Assembly (NCBI GenBank): GCA_035063885.1
Contig: JAPSFM010000107.1
Location: forward strand, 1-17,819
Direction of reading: 5' to 3'
From: CAADGY01 sp900696665
Lineage (GTDB): Bacteria > Acidobacteriota > Terriglobia > Bryobacterales > Bryobacteraceae
Length of the DNA stretch: 17,819 bases
In this document: positions 1 through 5,887 of the stretch, piece by piece
How the letters are laid out: each line of letters starts with the position of its first letter
How positions within the stretch are numbered: the stretch's first letter is position 1
The notes under the pieces: generated by a model
Database searches by the model: none
Seen by the model: only the letters and a program-made list of their open reading frames with translations
What the model was told of the DNA's origin: nothing
Made by a program: the position numbers and the translations under genes

Positions 1-26
1 ACGCCCCCCTGATTAAAGCGGGATCC

Positions 27-38
27 GAATCGCGATTC
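27..38. promoter_or_regulatory. 12-bp perfect palindrome upstream of the sigma-factor gene
   Basis: GAATCGCGATTC reads identically on both strands and lies 35 bp before the sigma-factor start codon. It is flanked by GGATCC (21-26) and a further GAATCC (41-46), so GAATC-like half-sites recur within about 25 bp. It could be an operator or part of a promoter, but the window begins too close upstream to judge. Function is inferred. Confidence 0.25.
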
Positions 39-61
39 CTGAATCCTCTGCGGCCTGCAGA

Positions 62-73
62 ATGGCCCTGTAG
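62..73 (+). other. Three-codon mini-ORF abutting the sigma-factor start
   Basis: ATG GCC CTG TAG ends exactly where the sigma-factor ATG begins (TAG|ATG). No convincing Shine-Dalgarno sequence precedes either ATG. Stop-start adjacency could allow translation by reinitiation, but four codons can easily arise by chance. Confidence 0.2.
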
Positions 74-697
74 ATGCTAGAATCTACGGCTGCGGTGGCT
101 TCCGAGGCTCGACAAGACGTCACGCAACTGCTGATTGAATGGCGCAGCGGCGATCAGGCGGCGCTCGACCACCTGATCCCGCTCATTGACGTAGAACTGC
201 GCCGAATCGCAAAAGCCTACCTGCGCAAGGAGCGCGCCGACCACACCCTCCAGACAACCGAATTGCTGAATGAGGCATATGTACGGCTGATCGACACGAA
301 GCGTGCCGGTTGGAACGACCGCTCCCACTTCTTCGCGGCCTGCGCACAGATCATGCGACGCATCCTCGTGGATTGTGCGCGCTCTCGGAGCTACGCCAAA
401 CGCGGCGGCGGTGCATCCCATGTCTCGATCGACGTGGTCCAACCGCTGAGCATCGAGCCGGGCAAGGACCTCGTCGCTATTGACGAGGCGTTGGAGGCCC
501 TCTCGCAGGCGGACCCTCGAAAAGCGAAAGTTGTTGAGTTGCGCTTCTTCGGGGGATTGACTGTCGAGGAGACAGCCGAAGTGTTGGGGATCTCGGCAGA
601 CAGCGTTATGCGCGACTGGAGGCTCGCAAAGGTCTGGCTGATGCGGGAACTGACGGCGGGCGAGGCAAGCAGGGGAACATCGGGCCCTCAGGCTTGA
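74..697 (+). CDS. ECF-like RNA polymerase sigma factor (TIGR02999-type)
   Basis: This 207-residue protein is a sigma-70 family factor of the ECF-like class found in Acidobacteria and Planctomycetes; it would direct RNA polymerase to a dedicated promoter set. Region 2 spans about residues 25-115, including TTELLNEAYVRL and the basic stretch around FFAACAQIMRRILVDCAR, which would contact core enzyme and the -10 element. Region 4 is the helix-turn-helix at about 150-195 (VVELRFFGGLTVEETAEVLG followed by SADSVMRDWRLAKVWL), which would contact the -35 element. The length fits the family. The ATG at 74 is fixed by an in-frame TAG immediately upstream. Relatives in these phyla often sit beside a Ser/Thr protein kinase; none is visible downstream here and no anti-sigma factor is seen, so the gene looks solitary. 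What it controls is unknown. Confidence 0.93.
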   Translation: MLESTAAVASEARQDVTQLLIEWRSGDQAALDHLIPLIDVELRRIAKAYLRKERADHTLQTTELLNEAYVRLIDTKRAGWNDRSHFFAACAQIMRRILVDCARSRSYAKRGGGASHVSIDVVQPLSIEPGKDLVAIDEALEALSQADPRKAKVVELRFFGGLTVEETAEVLGISADSVMRDWRLAKVWLMRELTAGEASRGTSGPQA

Positions 698-783
698 GAG
701 TCACCCGGCCTATGGCTTCGGGGCGCTATGTAGATTTTTGCCACCTGCAGAATTCAGTTAGGCTTGAAGATATTGTTCTGATG

Positions 784-813
784 TTGAGGCTCCGGCTGCG
801 CCGGACCTATGAT
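784..813 (+). promoter_or_regulatory. Candidate sigma70-type promoter with a dyad in the spacer
   Basis: TTGAGG (784-789) and TATGAT (808-813) resemble the -35 and -10 hexamers, with an 18-bp spacer, upstream of the C69 peptidase operon. The spacer carries a perfect inverted repeat, TCCGGC-TGC-GCCGGA (791-805), placing a possible operator between the two hexamers as in MerR-type promoters. The hexamer matches are 4/6 and 5/6. The assignment is by eye. Confidence 0.4.
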
Positions 814-819
814 ACTGTC

Positions 820-850
820 GTGCGGCGCCCTCACGCCCGCAGCGCCGCAC
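820..850 (+). promoter_or_regulatory. Leader hairpin just before the ribosome-binding site
   Basis: GTGCGGCGC (820-828) and GCGCCGCAC (842-850) are perfect 9-bp complementary arms separated by 13 nt. If the candidate promoter at 784-813 is real, transcription would start near the base of this stem, so the mRNA would begin with a hairpin followed directly by AGCGGAG (851-857) and the ATG at 864. Such 5' hairpins can stabilise mRNA or control initiation; that role is inferred. Confidence 0.4.
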
Positions 851-863
851 AGCGGAGTTCGAT

Positions 864-2594
864 ATGCGAGTTCGGATTTTTCTAGCTCTAGCCGCCGCAG
901 CCGCGATTCTTGCCTGGCGGGCGGCCGCCTGCACCACCGTGATGGTGGGCAGGAACGCGACCACCGATGGCTCAGTTCTCGTCGGCAGTTCCTGCGACGG
1001 CGACATTATGGGCGTCATGTACGTCATCCCCGCCGAGACCCGTCCGCCTAGCACGGTAATTCCGATGTACCGCAACATGCCGCGGCCACGGAACCACGCG
1101 GAGTACCTCGCCAATCTCAGGAAAGGATATGACGTGGTGGGGCACATGCCCCTCGGTTCCACTTACCGCACCATCCTGCTCGGCGGACAGGTGGAGAGCA
1201 TGATGACCGGCGGCATGAACGAGCACGGGCTGACGGTGGCCATCGAGTTTATTCCGATGCGAAAAGGCCTCGCGAGCGCGAAGGGCAAAGTGGGTCCGAA
1301 CAGCAACCACTGGAGCACGTCGCTCATCGCACACGCGCTGCTGCGCGCCAAGACCGCGCGGGAGGCCATCCGCATCGTCGGCGACATGGTCGAAGAACAC
1401 GGATTTCAGTACTACCGTAACCCAACCGCGGGTGTAGCACTTCCTATCGCGGACAAGGATGAAGTCTGGCTGATGGAGATTTTCGGGCCAGGGGAAAAAT
1501 GGACTCCTGACAGCGGCAAGCCGGGAGGAGTCTGGTGCGCGCAGAGAATTCCGGACGACCACGTCGGCTGCAGCGCCAACCGCAGCCGCATAGGCAAGAT
1601 CGACCTGCAGCGGCGTGATGAGTTCGTGGCGTCGCCCAACGTGTACTCGCTTTCCGAAGAACTCGGCTTTCGCAAGAAGGGTGATCCGTTCGTCTGGCAC
1701 GACGTATATGGTGACCCCGCATCACGCGCCGTGTGCTTGCGCGAATGGCGCGTGCTGAGCCTGGCCGCGCCTTCGGCTGGTTTGAAAGCCACCGGCGATC
1801 CGAAACGCGACCGGTATCCCTTCTCCGTGAAGCGGGACCGTTCATTTTCTGTCGACCGCATGATCGGCGTCATGAGGGACTCGTACCAGGGGACCGGGTT
1901 CGACGTCACCGAAAATCCAGCTTTCATGAGAAACGGGAAGAAGAATCCGCTCGCGCGGGCTGCGGGTCCCCAGGAGCTTTTCGACTTGCTGGGTATCAAA
2001 CCGGAGCGTACGATTGCGACCCCAACCAGCGGTTATGTTTTCGTGTCGCAGATTCGCAAATGGCTGCCGGACCCAATCGCGAACTGCATGTGGTTCGCCT
2101 ATGGTCCAGCGGACACAAGCTTCTTCACGCCTGTTTATTCAGGGACTACGAACCTGCCGGACGAGTGGAGCCGCACCGCTGATTTCACGCGAGTAACGCG
2201 CGGCCAACCACAATGGGAGTTCCGGTTGGTCAATGCCTTGACGAATGCGCTCAACTACCAATCCGCAATCAAAGACGTCCGCGGAGTGATCGAGCCTGGC
2301 GAGAAGCGACTGCTGTCGATGCAGAGGGCCATCGAACAAACCGCCCTCGCGGTTTACAGGAAACACGGGGCTGCGGCAGCGGAAAAATTCGTGACCGAGT
2401 ACGCCGCTAATTCCATGCGGCAGGCCGGATACACATACCGCGAACTGGTTGACTACCTGATGTTCCAGTATTTGACCGGAAGTCCGGAGGTCGCTCCACA
2501 AAAGCCGCCGGATATGGCCGTCCCGCAAGTTCCTTACGCTCCAGAGAAGGAAGGCTTGCCGGAGCAAAATGATCAAGCGGCGGACTTCAAATGA
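864..2594 (+). CDS. Exported C69-family dipeptidase (Ntn hydrolase)
   Basis: This 576-residue protein belongs to peptidase family C69 (dipeptidase A/PepD-like), Ntn hydrolases whose mature N-terminal cysteine is the nucleophile. A hydrophobic signal segment (residues about 4-18) ends in AAAC, and Cys23 starts the family-type CTTVMVGRNATTDGSVLVG block. Cleavage before Cys23 would both export the protein and expose the nucleophile. Further family hallmarks are MTGGMNEHGLTVAIEF (about 112-127) and ADKDEVWLMEIFGPG (about 196-210). The long C-terminal part matches the size of large family members. The start is the ATG at 864, preceded by AGCGGAG. The gene overlaps the ThuA gene by four bases (ATGA), implying translational coupling. 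It probably hydrolyses dipeptides outside the cytoplasm. A lipoprotein reading of Cys23 is possible but the lipobox is weak (Ala at -3). Confidence 0.9.
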   Translation: MRVRIFLALAAAAAILAWRAAACTTVMVGRNATTDGSVLVGSSCDGDIMGVMYVIPAETRPPSTVIPMYRNMPRPRNHAEYLANLRKGYDVVGHMPLGSTYRTILLGGQVESMMTGGMNEHGLTVAIEFIPMRKGLASAKGKVGPNSNHWSTSLIAHALLRAKTAREAIRIVGDMVEEHGFQYYRNPTAGVALPIADKDEVWLMEIFGPGEKWTPDSGKPGGVWCAQRIPDDHVGCSANRSRIGKIDLQRRDEFVASPNVYSLSEELGFRKKGDPFVWHDVYGDPASRAVCLREWRVLSLAAPSAGLKATGDPKRDRYPFSVKRDRSFSVDRMIGVMRDSYQGTGFDVTENPAFMRNGKKNPLARAAGPQELFDLLGIKPERTIATPTSGYVFVSQIRKWLPDPIANCMWFAYGPADTSFFTPVYSGTTNLPDEWSRTADFTRVTRGQPQWEFRLVNALTNALNYQSAIKDVRGVIEPGEKRLLSMQRAIEQTALAVYRKHGAAAAEKFVTEYAANSMRQAGYTYRELVDYLMFQYLTGSPEVAPQKPPDMAVPQVPYAPEKEGLPEQNDQAADFK

Positions 2595-3514
2595 ACAGCA
2601 TTGATATCCGCAAGGTAGCGATTCTCACACTGGCGCTCGCTGCCATGCCCGTGCTAGATGCGGCTGCCCCACGGACGCAGGTGCTGATTGTGGCCGGGCC
2701 CAGCAGCCACCCTCCGGGGACACACGAGGTCGACGCGGGCGCACGCCTGCTGGATTGGGCAGTCGAGAACATGGATAATGTGCAGGGAGTTCGGGCGGAA
2801 ATCGTGCACCAGTGGCCGAAGGACAAGACCCAACTGGACGGCGCCGCCACCGTCGTTTTCATCGGAGATCTCTTCCCGCCCTATCGCATGCCGGACAGCG
2901 AGGCCATAATCAACGACCTGTCGGTCATGATGAATCGCGGCGTTGGGATTGTGTGCCTGCACTACGCCAATGGTCTGCCCGCCGCGAACGTCCCTCCCGA
3001 TGGCGCACACCCCCTTCTGCGATGGCTGGGCGGGTACTTCGCACCGCGCAATCAGCACCACCAGTCGGTGGCGAGAGTATTCGAGTCCGTAATCGTCACG
3101 CCGGCGGCGTCCGATCATCCGGTCTCCCAGGGCTGGCAAGAGTTCACGTTATCGGACGAGCCGTACTACAACAACTACTTCGGTTCGGACGGAAACAAGA
3201 TGGCTCCGCGCGTAACTGCGCTTGCTACTGCGATGCTGCCGCCCGAGGCTCCCAAGCGGGAGGTAATCGCCTGGGGTGTCGAACGGGAAGACGGCGGTAG
3301 AGGTTTCGGCATCGTAATGCCACATTTTTACAAGAACTGGGCGAACGAAGATCTGCGCCGGTTCATCCTGAACGGCGTGGTCTGGAGCGCGAAACGCCGG
3401 GTTCCCCAAGGGGGCGTACGCACGCCGCGGCCGGATTTAGCTGCGTTCGATCCAGGATCGGTGGAACCGCAACCCCGCACACCCGCTCGAAAGCGAGCAG
3501 GGGAGGAGAAATGA
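2591..3514 (+). CDS. Secreted ThuA-domain protein
   Basis: This 307-residue protein has a ThuA-like (trehalose-utilisation, glutamine-amidotransferase-like fold) domain. A Sec signal peptide covers residues 1 to about 26 (hydrophobic ILTLALAAMPVLDAAA), followed by the first strand TQVLIVAGPSSHPPGTHE. Family features include the turn GVGIVCLHYANG (about 117-128), the HP...W segment with NQHHQS, and the C-terminal DLRRFILNGVVWSAKR, which matches the usual RRLLLNGIRWA end. No catalytic Cys-His-Glu triad of true amidotransferases is evident, as is usual for ThuA proteins. The biochemical role of the family is poorly known; it often accompanies Gfo/Idh/MocA oxidoreductases and sugar isomerases, as here. 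It overlaps both neighbours by four bases (ATGA), placing it in one transcript with the C69 peptidase and the oxidoreductase. The tail after residue 275 is proline- and arginine-rich and probably disordered. Confidence 0.87.
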   Translation: MNSIDIRKVAILTLALAAMPVLDAAAPRTQVLIVAGPSSHPPGTHEVDAGARLLDWAVENMDNVQGVRAEIVHQWPKDKTQLDGAATVVFIGDLFPPYRMPDSEAIINDLSVMMNRGVGIVCLHYANGLPAANVPPDGAHPLLRWLGGYFAPRNQHHQSVARVFESVIVTPAASDHPVSQGWQEFTLSDEPYYNNYFGSDGNKMAPRVTALATAMLPPEAPKREVIAWGVEREDGGRGFGIVMPHFYKNWANEDLRRFILNGVVWSAKRRVPQGGVRTPRPDLAAFDPGSVEPQPRTPARKRAGEEK

Positions 3515-4809
3515 ACCAGAATCAAAAATCCCATCGCCGCGAGTTTCTGAATACGGCTAGCGCCGCATTCACCACTTCGATCTTCACCGGACGTGTGAAG
3601 GGTGCAAACGATCGCATTGCGCTCGGACATATCGGTCTGGGTGCAATCGGCATGAGCAGTTATCGCATCACGATGAAGATGCCGAACGCCGCTGTCAAGG
3701 CGGTCTGCGAACTACACGAGCCATACTTGAAACAAGTTGCGGCAGAGACGGGCGGACACGTGAGAACCACCCGGGACTTCCGCGAGATTCTGGCGGATAA
3801 ATCCATCGACGCCATCTCCATCTCCACGCCCAATCACTGGCACGCCTACATGGCGGTGGAAGCCTGCAAGGCGGGTAAAGACGTATACGTCGAGAAGCCC
3901 CTGAGTTACAGCATCGAAGAGGGCACGCAGATGGTACAGGCGGCGCGCAAATACAACCGCGTGGTGCAGGCGGGAACCTGGCAGCGATCGGCTCCGCATT
4001 TTCAGAAAGCCTGCGAACTGCTGCGCGGCGGCGCAATCGGCAAAATCGCCTTCGCGCGTACCTGGAACTACGATAATCGTCCCGCCCTTGGATTCGGAAC
4101 GCCACCCGAGGGCGGCCCTCCGCCGGGTTTCGATTGGGACATGTGGCTGGGCCCGGCGCCGTGGCGCCCCTACAACCGTAACCGGGTCGGACGGCCGGGT
4201 GGTCTGGACTTTCCAGGTTTTCACTGGTATTGGGACTATGGCGGCGCACAGGTGACCAATTGGGGCGCGCACTGGATCGATATCGTGCAGATGGCTTTCG
4301 GTGAGATCATGCCGAAGTCTGTCATGGCGGCGGGCGGTAAATTTCATTTCACCGACGATCGCGAAATCGCCGACACGGTGCAGGTCTCGTTCGAATATCC
4401 TGGTTTTCTGGCTTGTTACGAAAACCGTAACAACAACGGTGAATCGATGTTTGCGAAGAGCAGCGGCATGCTTTTCCACGGTTCCCTCGGGACAATGTCT
4501 CTGGATCGCCAGGGCTACCGCATCATCCCCGAGCGGGGTTCGCCGGTGTCCGAAACTTCTGCGAAAACGTTGGGGAACCCTGTGGCTCAGCACTGGGAAA
4601 ACTTCCTTGAGTGTGTCCGTACGCGACAAAGGCCGAACAGCGACGTGGAATACTGCAACCGTTCCACCACGGCGTGCCACCTGGGAATCGTGGCGCTGCG
4701 CAGTGGGATGCGGATCGACTGGGATGAGGCGAACTGGACTGTGAAGCAGACCGAAGCGCGAAGGTTTCTCGCCCGCGAACCGCGGCCTCAGTGGAAAATC
4801 GTAGTGTAG
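3511..4809 (+). CDS. Tat-exported Gfo/Idh/MocA family oxidoreductase
   Basis: This 432-residue NAD(P)-dependent sugar or polyol dehydrogenase starts with a twin-arginine signal (HRREFLN, residues 8-14), indicating folded export with bound cofactor. The N-terminal Rossmann domain shows GLGAIG (42-47) and the family EKP motif (VYVEKPLSYS; K129 is the expected catalytic lysine). The C-terminal alpha/beta domain includes WYWDYGGAQVTNWGAHWIDI (about 239-258), where Asp and His residues of the active site usually lie. Length is normal for the exported subgroup. The ATG at 3511 overlaps the ThuA stop (ATGA) and has a strong GGGAGGAG Shine-Dalgarno at 3501-3508. The substrate cannot be read from sequence. 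Pairing with ThuA and a TIM-barrel isomerase suggests catabolism or oxidation of an unusual sugar, inositol or glycoside outside the cytoplasm. Confidence 0.93.
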   Translation: MNQNQKSHRREFLNTASAAFTTSIFTGRVKGANDRIALGHIGLGAIGMSSYRITMKMPNAAVKAVCELHEPYLKQVAAETGGHVRTTRDFREILADKSIDAISISTPNHWHAYMAVEACKAGKDVYVEKPLSYSIEEGTQMVQAARKYNRVVQAGTWQRSAPHFQKACELLRGGAIGKIAFARTWNYDNRPALGFGTPPEGGPPPGFDWDMWLGPAPWRPYNRNRVGRPGGLDFPGFHWYWDYGGAQVTNWGAHWIDIVQMAFGEIMPKSVMAAGGKFHFTDDREIADTVQVSFEYPGFLACYENRNNNGESMFAKSSGMLFHGSLGTMSLDRQGYRIIPERGSPVSETSAKTLGNPVAQHWENFLECVRTRQRPNSDVEYCNRSTTACHLGIVALRSGMRIDWDEANWTVKQTEARRFLAREPRPQWKIVV

Positions 4810-4838
4810 CCGGCCGGCGGCCGGCTATTACCGCCGGC
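4807..4838 (+). terminator. Overlapping GC-rich hairpins at the operon end
   Basis: A perfect 9-bp inverted repeat with a 3-nt loop runs from 4807 to 4827 and begins inside the oxidoreductase stop codon. A second stem pairs GCCGGCGG (4813-4820) with CCGCCGGC (4831-4838), so the two hairpins share sequence and exclude one another. No U-tract follows, so it is not a classical intrinsic terminator. It may stabilise the 3' end of the mRNA, slow polymerase or be a repeat. The function is inferred. Confidence 0.35.
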
Positions 4839-4846
4839 ACCCAGTG

Positions 4847-5002
4847 ATGGATTACCATGCACACCTGAAAGGCAGCCTCACCATCGAAACCGTGGCGAGG
4901 TTCGGTTATATTTTTGCAAGGTCCATGACCTGCACTGACGATGCCGGGAAGCGGATGAGCCTATGGTTCAAGGAAGAAGTGGGCGGCACCCGCGTCCCGT
5001 AA
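4847..5002 (+). pseudogene. Probable remnant of a PHP-like metal-dependent hydrolase
   Basis: A 51-codon ORF begins MDYHAHLKGSLTIE. From memory, this resembles the DYHxHLKGGLTxE opening of predicted metal-dependent (PHP-like) hydrolases that sit beside Gfo/Idh/MocA and ThuA genes in Planctomycetes and Acidobacteria. The in-frame residues just before the ATG (HPV) also continue open, as expected for a fragment. After about 15 residues the similarity fades (ARFGYIFARSMTCTDDAGKR onward), and the frame stops at 5002 instead of running about 250 residues. No Shine-Dalgarno precedes it. I read it as a decayed gene within the sugar cluster; a chance ORF or small real protein cannot be excluded. Confidence 0.4.
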
Positions 5003-5036
5003 AGTTGAGCGATTATCTAAATTAAAAGGGATACGT

Positions 5037-5876
5037 ATGTCAGATTTGTCCAGACGCGATTTTGGGCGATTGGCCTTTCTTGGGGCGGCGCTCATTAGGA
5101 ATCATGCAGCGCTCTTCGGTGCGAGCCGCAACATCGGGATCGGCGTCCAGCTATACTCGGTGCGCAAGGATGCGGCTGCCGACCTGCGCGGCGTACTGGC
5201 GGCCATCGCCCGGATGGGTTATCAGGCGGTAGAGTTTGCCGGTTATTACAACCATGACGCGAAGTCTGTCCGGAAAATGCTGGACGATGCCGGCCTGAAG
5301 TGCTGCGGGTCGCACATCGGCTTGCCTGCCCTTCTCGGCGATGAGTTGCCCAAGACGGTCGAATTCAACCGCATCATTGGAAACAAATATCTCGTTGTGC
5401 CGGGACTGCCCAAGGAAAACCGCGCTTCGCGCCAGGCGTGGATCGAGACAGCATCGGTCTTCAATGAGATCTCGGCAAAAGTGAAACCCCACGGAATGCG
5501 TGTGGGTTATCACAATCACACGATAGAGTTTCAACCGCTTGACGGCGAGAAGCCGTGGGATACGTTCTTCGGCAGGACGAACAAGGACGTCATCATGCAA
5601 CTGGACATCGGGCATGCGCAGCGCGCCGGCAGCAATCCCATCGACGTGATGAAAAAATACCCGGGCCGGGCGGTCACGGTGCACGTAAAAGAATTCTCTT
5701 CCTCAAACAAAAGCGCGCTGATCGGCGAAGGAGAGATCGACTGGAAAGGTTTCTTCCAGGCCGCGCAAACCGCCGCCGGAACGGAGTGGTACATCATTGA
5801 GGAAGAAAGCGGCGCTTACCCCGGCTTAGAGGGTATCGAGAAGAGCATCAAGAATCTGAAAAGACTTCTCTCCTGA
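5037..5876 (+). CDS. Tat-tagged sugar phosphate isomerase/epimerase-like TIM-barrel protein
   Basis: This 279-residue protein has the AP-endonuclease-2/xylose-isomerase-like TIM barrel typical of sugar isomerases and epimerases. Residues 1 to about 30 form a twin-arginine signal (SRRDFGRLAFLGAAL). The barrel starts at IGVQLYSVRKD, followed by GYQAVEFAGYY (about 61-71). Likely metal ligands are in VGYHNHTIEFQ (about 156-166), MQLDIGHAQRAG (about 184-195), VHVKEFS (about 212-218) and IIEEESG near the end, giving the expected Glu/Asp/His set. AAAAGGG at 5024-5030 lies six bases before the ATG. The gene has its own leader, 227 bp after the oxidoreductase, with a probable gene remnant between. It likely acts with the exported oxidoreductase on the same sugar. 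The precise substrate is unknown. Confidence 0.9.
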   Translation: MSDLSRRDFGRLAFLGAALIRNHAALFGASRNIGIGVQLYSVRKDAAADLRGVLAAIARMGYQAVEFAGYYNHDAKSVRKMLDDAGLKCCGSHIGLPALLGDELPKTVEFNRIIGNKYLVVPGLPKENRASRQAWIETASVFNEISAKVKPHGMRVGYHNHTIEFQPLDGEKPWDTFFGRTNKDVIMQLDIGHAQRAGSNPIDVMKKYPGRAVTVHVKEFSSSNKSALIGEGEIDWKGFFQAAQTAAGTEWYIIEEESGAYPGLEGIEKSIKNLKRLLS

Positions 5877-5887
5877 GCGGCGCCGCT
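5876..5887. other. 12-bp palindrome between convergent stop codons
   Basis: AGCGGCGCCGCT is perfectly palindromic and occupies the gap between the convergent isomerase and peptidase genes, overlapping the end of each stop codon. It has no loop and no T-tract, so a bidirectional terminator is only a weak possibility. Confidence 0.25.

Noticed and set aside
694..885. 63-codon plus-strand ORF after the sigma factor
   Set aside because: It covers the candidate promoter, the leader hairpin and the start of the C69 gene, and its product resembles no family.
3712..4680. 322-codon minus-strand ORF
   Set aside because: It is the antisense shadow of the Gfo/Idh/MocA gene, whose motifs are unambiguous.
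4901..4920. TATATT as a promoter -10 for the isomerase gene
   Set aside because: It lies 125 bp from the start codon inside the gene remnant and has no matching -35.
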